Below are positions 1 through 13,300 of a stretch of 64,000 nucleotides of DNA, piece after piece. Source of the stretch: Apostichopus japonicus (taxonomy: Eukaryota > Echinodermata > Holothuroidea > Aspidochirotida > Stichopodidae); the NCBI RefSeq assembly GCF_037975245.1, contig NC_092574.1, forward strand, positions 16,097,213-16,161,212, written 5' to 3'. Numbering within the stretch: position 1 is the first letter of the stretch; every line of letters starts with the position of its first letter. The notes below the pieces were generated by a model, which was not told where the DNA came from, did not search any database, and saw only the letters and a program-made list of their open reading frames with translations. The position numbers and the translations under genes are program-made.

Positions 1-287
1 GGATATCCATCAAATCTGTTCCTATAAAGAACATTTGTTTGTGTATGGAGGTGGAATTTGTATGCAATTCCTACCTATCATTTTTGAGATAACATCAATT
101 GAGGTCATTATGTTTTGTACCCAAAGTGAACTGGAGGCAGGCATGGTGATTTCATAGAAGCACAATGACAAGTTTTCCTATAAAATTTACGAAGAGTTCC
201 CTAAGTACTTCAAAATTCTCAAAATAAACCAATAGTCATACTGTATATTGAGAAAGTGCTAACTTAACATCCCCTTTAGGCAAAGTT

Positions 288-366
288 GTTATCCAATTCA
301 TTTCAATTCATTCATTCATTCCATTTCATTTCAATTCATTTCATTTCATTTCAATTCATTTCAATG
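288..366. repeat. Simple repeat of ATTCA/TTTCA units
   Basis: Short runs of TTCATT, TTCAATTCA and TTTCATTTCA alternate for about 80 bases. On the minus strand this reads as TGAAATGAATTGAA, a composition common in the 3' tails of CR1-like LINEs, but no LINE coding remnant adjoins it. It lies in the intron downstream of the SKI8 exon. Confidence 0.75.
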
Positions 367-827
367 TCAAAAAATAAGTGAAACATAAAGAAAACAAACA
401 TTTTGCTGCCAGTGTAAAACTTTGACATCACAACTGTTTTCTTCAATTTAATCTGAAATGGTACAATTTGTGACAATTCCATTTTCAATATATCGATAAT
501 GCTATGTAGAAATTGAATGTAAATCTCACCAAGATGCTTAGAAAGTTCCTCTTTCCTTAGTCAGAAATATATTTTCCGGTAGACTATCCTTTAAATGTCC
601 AATATCAACAAGCTTTAGCTATGGAGAAATTATTGACTGTTCAGTTTCCCAATCATGCTAACATTGTTTGATTGCAATGACATAACTTAAATGTTCACCA
701 GTTACCAGCAATATTTCATATGTGAGTAACAAGTTAATTTACATTTCTGTAATCATCTATGAACCATGAGACTGGAGTGTGTTTGTGCACAAATGCACTT
801 TTTAGCATTATGTATGAAGTAACTCAC

Positions 828-961
828 CAATGCCAGCACTTGACCATGTCATCTAAAGATCCAGTCACAATATTCTCCATCCCATCTTTATCACTCTTGG
901 CCCAAGCAACAGTCCAAATACCATCTTCGTGGGCCTCTTCTTGCTTGAACACTACACTATA
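828..961 (-). CDS. WDR61: SKI8/WDR61 (SKIC8) WD-repeat protein, one internal exon of a gene running off the left edge
   Basis: SKI8 is a WD40 beta-propeller that scaffolds the cytoplasmic Ski complex feeding the RNA exosome, and it also joins the nuclear PAF1 complex. This 134-base exon is bounded by a TAG acceptor (961/962) and a GTGAGT donor (828/827). It translates to 44 codons plus two bases, beginning [16 protein letters not shown] and ending [14 protein letters not shown]. That matches the family's first WD repeat nearly residue for residue, including the TGSLDD turn before the closing K-x-W strand. It starts in phase 0, as expected if exon 1 encodes only a few residues ending before the conserved Tyr. 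I could not place exon 1 between 962 and 7386. The later WD repeats are not found in 1-827 and must lie beyond the left edge. The gene is divergent from VPS37A. Family identity is strong; the single exon cannot show whether the gene is intact. Confidence 0.88.
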
Positions 962-2131
962 CTACATAGCAAAATTAAATTTTAAACCATATTGTATTAA
1001 ATAAACCAAATTTACACCATATTACATAGCATATGTCTGTGATCGAAATCAAAACATTTCTGTTCAATTGAAGCCAATGCAAGGAAGATAGTCTTAACCA
1101 TTTACCTGAAGCAATTTTGTATTGTAAAGGTGCAGTTTGGTGGCAAAGATTGGAAGAATATAAGAGTATGCATTTGAAATCTCCATCACTTGTAATGTAG
1201 TTTCAACTAATCTAACATGAATTTTAAAGGTCTTCTAAAGTAGTCTCAAAAATGTACTGGAAAAATTGTGGCATAATACTGACTTCTTTAATACCTGACT
1301 AGATATCTTAAATGCAGAACTAAGATTAGCAAACTAGAGATTACTCATAATATGTAAAACAGCAAATGATGATATCTATTATTTCATAATACTTAGGCTA
1401 GTAGTAGCATGGTGGGCTCATAATTGATGCACTTAAGGATTAGATCAACAATGTCTATCAAGGAAAAAATCCAAATCACTCAACTGTATGTGTTTTTCAG
1501 ATGTGTAATTCCTCAGAAATGTTATGATCTCAAAATATTTAAGGTTCTGTGCTTATGCACAGTACAATTGAGCAGAATTTGACCACAAAATGTCTGCCGT
1601 GTCAAGTTCTTTCATACCCCTAAATTGACACATTCGTCGATAAGCTAACTGTAGTGTAGGCCTTAGTATACATCCATTGACTTTAGATGCTGTTTGCTAT
1701 GCTCTGAGCCTCTAAGCTCAGACAGGTCAGGTCCCAGATAGTAATGTTATCATATTGAGGTAATGTTGGTTATTTGTAGGGTGTAGGATTTCCAAATGCC
1801 CAAAAAATGTGCAAAACTTGGGGGAGGGTGTTAAACGCTTAAAAATTACCACAATCTGGTCAGCAAATAGCTGAAATGGATTCAAACTCATGAAATATGT
1901 AATTCTGCTTGACTGCAAAAAGTTTAGGTGGCCTGCTGTTTCGTTGCTAGTAATAATTGAAGGTGCATCAATTACGGGGGTGCGTTAATTATGAAGCCTT
2001 CACTATACTATCGTATACTTCATCAACTTATTGTTGGTAGCATGTACAGATTACAAAGATTAATGTTTAAGTCCACTAAGCCTCCATCCTGATGTGGAGG
2101 CACAGTCTTGGTGGTGATAGAGGGGTGTTAC
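962..2131. other. Non-coding stretch upstream of the SKI8 exon
   Basis: AT-rich sequence with no open frame that resembles a protein and no clear repeat. It should be intron or 5' sequence of the minus-strand SKI8 gene. No exon with a start codon and donor could be recognised with confidence. Confidence 0.5.
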
Positions 2132-2706
2132 TAAAACGAATGACAATTGCGTTACACATAATGAATGACAATATGTTGGACACACTAAAAAATTGCGTTG
2201 ACTAAAACGAATGACAATAATGACAGCACAGACATTTGCTTCAACCGGGTATCACAGTTCAGACTTCGTGGGTATCTAGATCTAGTAAAGTACGGACAAG
2301 ATACAAACGCACCTTATAGTAAGCGAAATTGTTAGTCTGATTTTAAAAAGTAAATTTAACGTCATTTTTCCGATATTAATTGATAGAAACTAAAAATACT
2401 ATAATCTTGAATCGGCTTCAGTTATCTTTCTATATAAATCTACAGAGGTAAAAAGCACAGTACTCAAGCGCATTTTCACACAAAAACTTTCCGTGGTTTC
2501 TATCCGTAAATTACACCAAAACCCTGCAACCACGTAACATGCGATTTTCCTCAAATCATTTTTGCGCAGAAAACCAATAACCGCATTAATCATTCTATCT
2601 CTTCTCAACACTGTCCTTCGTTGTCATTCGCTGTCATTTGCGAATGATAATTAACCCTGTACAAAGTCAATTGTCATTCGGTCATTCGCTGTCATTCGTT
2701 TTAGTT
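2132..2706. mobile_element. MITE-like non-autonomous element with inverted ends
   Basis: The motif ACTAAAACGAATGACA occurs at 2132 and again near 2203, and its exact reverse complement TGTCATTCGTTTTAGT closes the segment at 2691-2706. Short GAATGACA/TGTCATTC units are repeated inside both ends (for example 2160-2220 and 2620-2690), so each end is a small array of the same word. No transposase frame lies between. This looks like a miniature inverted-repeat element of about 575 bases. The exact boundaries and target duplication are unclear, since only TT is shared by the flanks. Confidence 0.6.
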
Positions 2707-5263
2707 TGTCCCGTGATAGAGCATAGGCTAGGCATTGTTTGTTTAATGACTGCCATTGAACCAGTGAAGTGCAGTTTCAAATTTGCATGGGTACTCTACA
2801 GTTGTATCCACTTTATTACAGTACATTTGTATGAAGGATGTGTCTGCATTGAAAAGGAAGCTTGCTATAAACTTAGGCTAAGTAATTTAGCCTACCACAG
2901 AATGTCGGGCCCTTATGTGTAACTGTCGTCTGAAATCGTGCAACTGGTACAAATGCATAGGCTGGCCTACATACGAGACAAGTGGCCAATGCTGAACTAC
3001 AGACTGAGTTACTAGGCGACTGTCGACTGACTTTAGAACAACTATTTATAATGTATTTTCGATTCAATGAATACCAAAAGAAAATATCGACAATGAGATG
3101 AATGCATTACCATTATGGTTCAAGGTTTCAGTTTCCTCGACTTGAAATTTTTAATGAAATACAGGAAAGCCAACCTGTAACACGTTTTCGTTTCCAATGT
3201 AACTTTTGGTAAGTGATGAGGGTGACCAGTTGACGACTGATATTTACGGCCAATTATAGCAGAGAGGGTCTGGGCTTCGGTACAACGATTATATGTCCGT
3301 ATATATTGATCATCCTACATATGATTTTGTTGGGATGGTAAGGGAGTGATTTTATCACTTTTCAATTGCTGTTGTGTACTAAATTCATACCATCACTGCT
3401 TCAATTCTAACTTTCTGCTTGCATATTGTCAAGAAAACACATACTCTCCTGTGTTGATACTGGTCGATACTGCCAACAAATTGGGATATTTCACTCTATG
3501 AAATTAGGACCACAATGAAAATGTTTTTTCCAGCCACTAATCCAAATCTGCAACTTATATAACAAAAAACCTATTTAGTCTCCTTCTTCATTTGCATATA
3601 TTGTGCTGGCAAAGTTCTACCGTTCACCTAGATAGAAAACTCAGGAGCACATTCCACATTATCACACTAGGATAACAAAAATATACCAGATAATTCTAAA
3701 AGAGCCACAGTAATTAAGTAAACCCTCGGGCGGAGTGGGGTCAGGTGGAATGTTGACAGTTCTAGGTACCCCTCTACCCCATTCGCCGCTTGCCATATCA
3801 TATATGCAACTATGCGACCCATTTCCTTTTTGCCAACGTCTGAATTGTCATGTCTGCATCTAAGTAGTGTTATGTTCCTTTAAGGCAAAACTGATAATGT
3901 CGGCTCCTTTGCATTTGCCGGTCTAATTTGAAATTTTACTTCTTTGGTGTTCATTAAACATGAACAACAACATCCTTGGATGACAATCAACACAATTTGC
4001 CTTCGGCAAATGATCTAATGTATTTAAACAAGTTATTTACTGTACATTTTAAAAGTCTTATGAGTGAATTTACATATTTTAAAAGTGCACATCTTGCAAA
4101 CCAAAACAGTTGTAGAAAGTCACTGGTACTGATTCCTCCCCCCCCCCCCCGCCCCCATAGCTATCTCCCTTTTCCCTTGAACTATAAAATATAATGATTA
4201 AACATCTGCCCTATCATCCTCAGTACTACTGCTAGTTGCACTATATCACCATTCTTGTATGTATGGATAACTATTACAAGCAGCGGTCAGCCGCTATTTT
4301 GGGGAATTACCTTACGTACGCTAAGTATACGTATATGTCACACAGTACTTAATCAGTTGCTGTGTAATATCAACACGACACTTGAATCACCGATGCATTG
4401 TACGAGTACGAGGTCTTAACATTGAATAAAATTCAGTTTTCCAACGCATGACGAGTCACGAAAACGAATGCTGTCAGTATATTTCGGGTAATTGTTTCGA
4501 TTGTATGTTAATAAAACATTCTAGTTATTTTGGTGTGTTGCTGCATATAACGGAACTCTTATCAAGCGTACACATCAATGATAGAGAACTGTAATCAGGG
4601 CCTAACGTTATTATGCATACTTACTTAGCCTAGGGTATCATTATATTCCTAGTATTGGCACTGTATTGTTATATACAGAAAACGTATGATGTACTGTATT
4701 CGCGAAAACTTGCAATGTGAACTGTATCCTGTTGACCGACAACATGGCATTCGGCCGAAGTATACTGTATTATCTGGATTTGTACTATGAGTCGATCATA
4801 GCATTAAAATCTTTGATAATTAGCGTTAGACTATGTACTAAATGATAGAGGTCCATCGTGTTAAATTATAATGAGGTTTGTTTGGACATTTACAGTTTAC
4901 ACTAATGTTAGAACCACAAAATTTAGACTACAGTAGTAATTTGAGACCTAAAAATGCCTAGATATTTCGTTCAAAAAAGAATTATATGTGAAATGGTGCA
5001 TTCTGAGGCAAATTTAATCCATACATAAACCATACGTTAGTATGGTAAAGGGTAAACAAAAGTGTGTCAAATGAGGAGGTGGTTGTGGTCCAGGTAGGTA
5101 CCAATAATGTACAGAAGGAGTCACTCGATATAATTAGGTCCAGGTATCAAGAATTGTTGTGTTGCCTAGCTTTTTTTTCTCTTTCTTGTTAGCCTTCTCT
5201 TCTTCTCAATTCTCATAGTCACTAGCTTTGATAACCATTCTTGTTTTCATAGTGCCCTTCATA
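2707..5263. other. Non-coding stretch with scattered repeat fragments
   Basis: No coding sequence is recognised. There is a poly(C) run near 4138. A fragment near 3970-4050 (CATCCTTGGATGACAATCAA) resembles the dispersed repeat also seen at about 19.2-19.5 kb and 35.9-36.3 kb. The words GGTGCATTCTGAGGC at about 4995 and GGTACATTCTGAGGC at about 5500 suggest a second dispersed family, and a reverse-oriented match lies at about 36.92 kb. Confidence 0.45.
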
Positions 5264-5340
5264 TGTGTAACTATACCAGTTTCTTATCATTTTGTCATGA
5301 GTTACATATATGAAAAATAAATTTGAATTGAACTGAAATT
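5264..5340 (+). mobile_element. Possible 3' tail of a LINE
   Basis: The sequence ends in AATAAATTTGAATTGAACTG, the kind of A-rich TTGAA-repeating end seen on CR1/L2-type LINE copies. No coding remnant precedes it closely, so this is suggestive only. Confidence 0.3.
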
Positions 5341-5639
5341 TCAAAATTTACCCAGAATGATTGCGGTATAGAGGCCCGAACCTAAATTATGGGAGAGCCA
5401 GAGGTGAATGCATAATTTTGTTATGAGGGTGCGCTGCCATGGGGTTATCTAAGCTGTCTCATATGCATGTATTAAAAAAATATATATTAAATGTCAAATG
5501 GTACATTCTGAGGCATATTTAGACTACAAATCAGGTCTATCATATATAGCTCAAAATACAAAGTTTTGCTAATAAATACTTCTTGTGAGCTTGATACACT
5601 TGTAGCAACGGTCCAATTCTTTCCCGGCTGAAGGCTGAA

Positions 5640-6680
5640 AACTGATTACAAGTGGAATCCCTCAGGGTAGTGTACTTGGCCCTATCCTGTTCCTTCTGTA
5701 TATTAATGATCTGCCATCAAGTGTAGCTGGGTGTAGTGTGAAAATTTTTGCGGATGATACCAAACTATATAAAGCTGTGCACTCCTTAAGGGACTGTGAT
5801 GTTCTGCAAAATAACATTGATAATATGTACAACTGGTCGGTGACTTGGCAACTTCACTTTCACCCGGATAAATGTCATGTTCTTCGAGTCGGTTGTTCTT
5901 ATCTGGAATATCATTACGCTATGCCAAAGTATGATGGAGGAAGCCAAAGTTTAGAAGTCGTGAATTCAGAGTGGGACCTTGGTGTGGTTGTTGACAATGG
6001 CAATTTTAGGGAGCATGTTGCGTCAATTGTTTCCAAAGCCAACAGCATTCTAGGAATAATCAGACGGACCTTTAGGTATTTAGATAGAGACACCGTGTTG
6101 CTTCTTTATAAGGCCTTAGTGAGACCAGTTTTAGAGTATGGTCAGCCAGCTTGGTCACCTATTTATCGTCGGGAATCAGAGGCTATAGAATCTGTGCAAC
6201 GCAGTGCAACTAAATTAGTGCCAGGATTATGTAGTCTACCCTATGAACAGAGACTCCGAGAACTGAACCTTTTTTCCTTGTCACATAGACGTCTGAGAGG
6301 TGATATGGTGTTTGTATATAAATATCTGAATGGATTGATAATTTCTACCCATGACCTGTTTATAAGATCACATGAATCAGTTACGAGGGGTCACTCCTAC
6401 AAGTTAGTTAAACCTAGAGTGAACACTTCGCTTCGTCAAAAGAACTTTACGCAGAGATCTATTAGTTATTGGAATTCTTTGCCAGAACATGTTGTTGATT
6501 CTCCCTCTTTGAACTGTTTTAAATCGAGGCTTGATTCATTCTGGAAGGATAAACCTGGAGTGTTTGATTTTCAACAGTAACTTCTGGGGTTTAATTTATG
6601 GAGTTTTTTTTTCTTCTGTGGAGCGATGAAATGGCCTTTGGCCAACAGCATCGAATTTGATGATGATGATGATGATGAAG
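5640..6680 (+). mobile_element. 5'-truncated CR1/Jockey-like LINE, reverse transcriptase C-terminal half
   Basis: The frame shows reverse transcriptase motif GIPQGSVLGPILFLLYINDLP (about 5650-5720), directly followed by the catalytic block with FADD at 5747-5758. It then runs through the thumb (RRTFRYLDRDTVLLLYKALVRP) to a stop at 6578-6580. This is the end of ORF2 in non-LTR retrotransposons of the CR1/Jockey type, which copy their own RNA at a nicked target. The fingers, endonuclease and ORF1 are missing, and an in-frame TGA lies just before the first motif, so the copy is dead. Its 3' end is about 80 bases after the stop, finishing in a GAT microsatellite (6658-6680), a common tail of such elements. 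The body from 5738 is open for 280 codons, so the insertion is fairly young. Exact clade cannot be fixed by eye. Confidence 0.85.
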
Positions 6681-7386
6681 GCAAAATCACTGACTGAACC
6701 ATTCCCCTCTGACCAACAGTTGGGGGCCTTTGTGCATGCCACTGACACTGGTGTCAAAGAACAGATTACTTTCTGTTTTGTTTAGCAGTGAATAACAGAG
6801 AGAGAGAGAGTCAGCAAGCTTGGTTGTATATATTTTTAACAGTAGAGGAGAATGCAGTCAGTTGTATTATATATATTTTTTTAACAGTTCTAGCATGTTG
6901 ATAACTACATAGGCCTACTCCAGACCTGTTGAAGGATGGAATATGGAGATATAGGGATCTCTGTGAAAATCTATTCCATCGTGCTTACAGTGCTTATATT
7001 GTTTACTGTGGATTCACTGAATTGCTAGATTAGGTATTTAGTGCATACGCTGTATTCTTCAAAGGTTTGATGAAGTGTTATCAGCATATTTTATACTTGT
7101 GCTGTAATTGTTTGCCAACTTGGCGGAGTAAATTATTGCAAAATGAAAGGTTTTGTTGTAAAAAGTGTGACAATCTTTGCATGCCTTGAATACAAAATTG
7201 CACTTTGCTCTTCTCAATTGCTAGAAGCATTGCATTCCTTGAGCAGAAGCATATACTTTGCATGTTTTGACATTCTTCATTAACATTAAATTCCATTGTT
7301 TGTTTTGCCAACAGATCTTTTGAAGGTACACATCTTCCTGTGATTATATTATTTAGTAGTGGCACAGATGTGAAGTAAAACCAAAT
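6681..7386. other. Non-coding DNA upstream of VPS37A
   Basis: AT-rich sequence with a short GA run near 6798. It probably contains the VPS37A promoter and 5' UTR, but no TATA box or CpG cluster is obvious. Two adjacent in-frame TAG codons lie about 20-25 bases upstream of the VPS37A start. Confidence 0.45.
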
Positions 7387-10300
7387 ATGGCAGCATCTTG
7401 GTTGTCATACCTCACTAAGGATCAAACCAGCTCTAGTGGTTTGCCACCTGTGACAGCATTGCAAGAGCAACGTGGCAAGCAGATAACTTCCTTAAGAAAT
7501 TTAAATCCCAAGTAAGTATGTATGTATGTATGTATGTATGTATGTATATGTGATCTTCCCGCAAGCAGGAACTCGCGAAAGAAGCCATGGAGGCTTGTAG
7601 ACTCGCAAGCTGACCGAAGCCAATCTCTCGGCACACATTCATTTAACGTCCATGTCAGGAAGTTGTTATTGAACAACACCCTTGCCAGACGACACACATT
7701 GCTGTCGGCGGGGAATCCAACCGGGGATCTCATGACTGGGAGACGCCGGCGTTAACCACTAGGCTATACACTCCGCCTTCATTCAAGCAGAAGATTCATT
7801 CTTCGCCTTCATTCGCCTTCATTCCGCCTTCATTCAAGTACATTCAAGCAGAAGATTCAAGAACAGCTAACATACTAAAATGTTCTAGGTCATATGTTGT
7901 GCAGTCATATTCATATTTTTGGCAGTCTCCCATATATATTCTTTATTTCCATTACATTTTAACATATTTGAACCTTTGTTCGCGCAAACAAAAATCAGAA
8001 ACATACTAAACATACTCCAGTGAATAATTTAGTGACATTAACATTTTGTGTAGCTGTTTTGAAGGACTGTTAACTTTGTCTCTTATCAAACAATATATTT
8101 ACTGCGTATAATAGAGCTGCTATCTTTGCACTTGTGTAGAAATTTGCCCATTTTGCATAGCACTTTGTTATGCAATACTGGATAAATTATTCACTGTCTT
8201 CAAGATTCTATAAACTTTCGTATAGGCTTTTGGCCTCTTTGCAAATGAATCAACATTTGGTAGAAAGAAAGGTGATTAATTTATGTTTCTAGATACTGTA
8301 GGTAATTTACATTGATGCAATGAGTTTAAGATTTGTCGATTTCCTCAAATTGAAAAACATTATCTGAAGGCAACAGCTTCTTCAATTGGTATTCATATGT
8401 TTTTAGTCGGTTTAAAACTTTAAAAGTTTTCGATTTGTTTCTATATGATTTTAGTAATTGCACGAACAGTGTCAAAGTTACAAAATGTTGACCATATTCA
8501 TCATTACTTGCTCACTCCTTTTAACTATACTTTACTTCGTAGCAGTTTGCATTCTGACTTATGTAGGTTATGTACAACATGTAAATATTCAAGCTTGCAC
8601 CATGCATTATAGGCCTAACATGCTGCAGATCCTGGATGAAACTAAAGTTCTAAGGTTAACTTACAATGACTTTTATGTTTGTGTTCTATTTCAGTGTAGT
8701 CGAGATAAAGGTACAGGCAGAATATAGGATAAGTATTACGCAGCAGGGACACAATATCGCCATTCACATGTAAGTTATATGCAAATATTTTTAAATGAAT
8801 CTGAAGTTTAAAAATGAAAGAATTATAATAGCTGATTTGCATCGCAGTTGTCAAGAATTGTGATGTTGACCTTAAACATGATACGATGTTGTTTACAATC
8901 AGTGGAGATAATGGGATATGCATTGGCATGGGGAGGGAGCTGTGGCAGATCCAGCATGTTAAAAAGGAGGGTTGCATTCCTGGGGTCCATTTATTTGGAT
9001 CAGAAAAAGAAATAACATTTCAAATGTGTCATGCTGCAGGTTATTTTAGGCTATATTAGTAGCACAACCTTGTGTGTAGATCTATATTTAGGTCAAAGTT
9101 GTGATTATAATTTACCTTAAACTTTTTGTATGGGGTTGAAAAGGGGGCTGGACACCCCTATATTCCCCTAGATCTGTACCTGGGAGGATTTATGTATAAA
9201 TAGTCTTAAAGCAATTGAGAATAAAATTAGGATCAACTTTCCTGGCAATGTGTAAACATTCAAACTTATTGACAAATTTGATGAGATCAAAAAGGAAATC
9301 TCATCTATAGCAGGGTCAATCTGTGATAATTGAAAACCAAGAAAATATTGGATCGAAGACATTCAAGCACTCAGCAACTACTTGTCTTGAGCCAAAGTTA
9401 GTTTTGTTGGAACCCCAGCTTTGTCAAGTTAATATCTCCACCAAGTTGGTTCAGTGTGGTAGGCTGTAAGCTAGGCTGAAGAGAACCCAACAAAGTGGGT
9501 GCTGCCTTCCTCTAGGTCTGCCTGAAGGAATTTTGGTAATAAAGTAATATGATGAACATGAAAAAAGCAGCAAGGCAGATGTAAATTTTGATGGTACCTC
9601 AAAGAAATCGGTGATGGAAAGTAAAAGTGAGAATCGATAACAGATGGTTCCATGCAGACAGTTAATTAGGCGGGTCATCCTGTGTCCCGTGTTAAAACTA
9701 AATATTTGCACCCAAATCATTGCATTCTCTTAAGCATGTGTAACCAGAGCATAACCTGGATAGTGTTTTGTTGTTGTGTAGATGTATCCTTTTCCCAAGT
9801 CTAAAAATACATTTTTGCCTGGTCACTGCGGTTTTGGCCCGCTACACACGGATCGTTACGATGTTCCTCTAGAGAAACTTTGTTAACATCTTTGAACCGT
9901 TATCTTTTCAGTATATTGCCACCACAGTTTCCTCAAGAAAAACCAGTGGTGCGTGTGTCACCCCCTGTCCGTCATCCATGGGTCAGTCCAACAATGGAAG
10001 TAATAGGATGCCCCCGTCTGTGTTCAGTGAGTCAATGCTCTTCTCTGCAAGTCTTATGTAACTTTGAGAATTGAAGAAATAATTTAAGGTTGAAAATTTG
10101 ATCACTTAAGGTCAGACAAACCCAACTTTCATCTTGACTGTATATGACAGTTCCTTGTGATAAACAACTTTCCCAAACAGTTAAGAATTTTGCCCTGTTT
10201 AGGAGATATCCTCGTTAAATTGCCATTCTGTTAACCCTGTTATTTCATTGTTACATTCTAAGACCTTTTACTTGCTCATTTTTTGATATTTTGCTTTCTT

Positions 10301-13300
10301 AATTTCAAGGTGAAATGCAAACAGATTTGGCTCTGAAAACCAATGCCATCATTTGGGTCATGTTAAAAGCTTCAATATTTCAGGTTCAGCATTCACAAAC
10401 CCTTCTCCATTACTGAAAATAAGCATTCCCCTAAAATGAAGAATAAAGAAGAGAAACTAAAACAATTAAAGCACTTGATGGTGTCATATTTAGACTACTT
10501 GATGAAGTCTTCAGCTCTGAGTGTGAAGGAACATTAAATCAGTGATAACTCCCATATGGAATCAGATTTCTCTAAGGTGTATGGGAATGTTGTTTAGACA
10601 ATTATCTTGATCGCTTAGACCAATGATGATGATTGTGGTTATGTCTCCTCTCCTTTGAATATATGCCTAGCTCTGTCAACTAAAGAGAACTGTAAAATAA
10701 AACTGGATTGCAGTATTAGATGTCTCGGACAGTCTGTATCACCGTGGTAATAGGGAATATGAGTCATGCGGTGTTGCATGTCAACACAAATACTGTGTGT
10801 ACAGTTTTGTACACACAGAACTGTAGTATTTTCAATACTTTATGGTAACAGTAATGAGTAAATCTCCCGATTGCTATACAAAATGTGGACTCTGAATAAT
10901 TTTCTCCAGTAACGTTGTGGAGTGGATGTCACTTTGTGTAAAGACTTTCAACCATAGAATTATTTATTACATATCAAAGGAACATGCAACATCGGGAGGT
11001 TAGATTTTTAACCAATGGTGGATTTCCATCCAATGTCTTTCTAGAGAAAGAAGCAACATTTTCTGTTGGGGAACAGGGGGGGGGAGGGGGTGACGGGATG
11101 TTGACATTTCTATCCAAATGATATGCATTATACAGTAGACCAATACTTTTCAAATTTAACATTTATCATGAATATATTGTCTTCATTCTGAATAATGCAT
11201 AACATGTCAGCATTTTTGTCTTGATACCCTTTCAGAATCTGCTGTTAAAAACACTCATATCATAAACAAATGACTAAACAAATACACTAAATGATAATAT
11301 TAAATTATAATTCACATTGTTTTGTTTTTGAGGAAATGCACAACCATGCAATTTTGAGATAAGGGTTATCACATCAATGCCACACATTTCTTTCTTTTAA
11401 AAGGATAATTTGTAAGTTTCTGCTTATTTTCATTGAAAGATTTAAATGTGATGAATACATTCTTTTCTACCTTTCAGTTTGGAGTTCATACTGACTTAGG
11501 CAGAGTGGTACAAGATATAGTACAAGAATTTACTCAAAATCCTCCAATGGTTTTCCCATCAAATCAGCAGTAAGTAATTTTCATGTCCCTTTCTTTATTA
11601 ACTTGTAAACTCTGCACAAAACGTAGTATGATTATTTTATGGAAATTTTCTTGGGGAAGGGAAGGGGGGGGGTGGTTGGGAGGAGGGAAGACACCCAACA
11701 TGCGAGTCAGCTTCCACAACCTTGGGGTCACATCCATCCATTTTAGCATCCTGGATCTGCCCTGCATGGGATGAAATAGTGATCCTATGCAAGGAATATA
11801 TAGGAACTGGCATCATAAACTACAGAAAATGGTTGTTACCAAAGAGAGAGATCTCTTAGTTTCATTTTAGAGATATCTGATCATGTGTGAATACTACACA
11901 TCTTGTCATATAGACAAAAATTGTCGGCTCAGTGTAATTTACATATTAAAGGAAAACGTTTCCCTATTTCCTTTGCAGGTCCCCTCCTCCTCCTGCCATG
12001 AACAGTTACACACCGTACCCCGAGGGTCCACCAAACCAGATGCCAATGGTTCCACCATCTTACAACTCATTTCAACCTATGCAGAATCCGCCGGGTCAAC
12101 CGCAGGAGTCATTTAGGCCTCAATGGCCTCCCATAACAGCACCCCAAGGAACTGCAGAAGTGTCTGGATCCATCAGTCACATAGATTTCCCTTCTGCGAT
12201 GGACACAGCAGATCAAGCTACTAGTATGACCAAGTCAGAGGCTGATAGGAATTTGTTTGTACAACCGAACGCTCCTCCGCCATTACTGCAGGTGGATATT
12301 TATGTTTAAGGTCATCTGAAATAGAATAAGCAGCTAGGAACCTGTCCTATGAAAGGCTAATATTATGTATCTTTTAAATCACAACAGAAAACAAACTGTC
12401 TGTGCTCCAGCATGCAAAACCAATGACTGCAGACTTGGCATTATGTGTATTCAAAGGTGTCACATGTAATTAAAAAGCTTGCAATGACTGTGATACATCA
12501 TCAATTCTGTAGTTTAGTAAGGCTATCATTGTACTGTTGACATATTTATTAGCTGACATTTTCTCACAGCAGGATAAAAATATCAGTTGGCATTGTTTTT
12601 CAGTACAAACAACCTTGTGAAATATCAGATATTATTAGCATAATTGTCGTCTTGTGTGAGCAAGAAGGTAGCTGTTCAGAATATTGCAAAAGAAAAATTG
12701 GAAGAAACAGAAAAAGCCAATTGAGTCCATGGATGTTGCATTGGCTGTCCTCTGAGAAGGGATGAGCCTTCTTGAAAGTGATTGCTTCCCCCTCCCCCCC
12801 CCCCTCCCTTTACCTGTCTGCAGTCCTGCATTTATAGGGTAAAGATTTATTAATGGTAACTATTTACTTATCAATTTTTTAATTTTAGGGTCCTGCCAAT
12901 TTGTACCAAATTCCTGACATTGATGAATCATTTAACATCCTTAATGATCTATCAAGTGATGATCTTCAATCGCTACATGATGACGAGAGGAAATTTATGG
13001 AACTCTTTCATACTATGCCAGGACTAAAGAAATTCTTTGAAGACAGAACAGAGTTATACCATATATGCCAAGGACTAGCAAGTAAGTCGTAGAAACATTC
13101 ATACACAGATTTCACAAGTCTCTGAGCTGGTAAATATCATTGATGACTAACATACAGTTTATGACTTAACATTCAGTTTACCCTTTGAGCTAGAGAAAAT
13201 ATGATTTGGGTGAAGAATTATTTCAAATTCTCGCGGCATGTTGGAGGTATTTAAACTTGATGCTACCGATGGTACTATTGCATTGTTATTGCATTTTCAG

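Noticed and set aside
7700-7775. A functional tRNA gene on the minus strand
   Set aside because: A and B boxes are present, but the cloverleaf is degenerate and the segment continues into a repeated SINE body with a simple tail.
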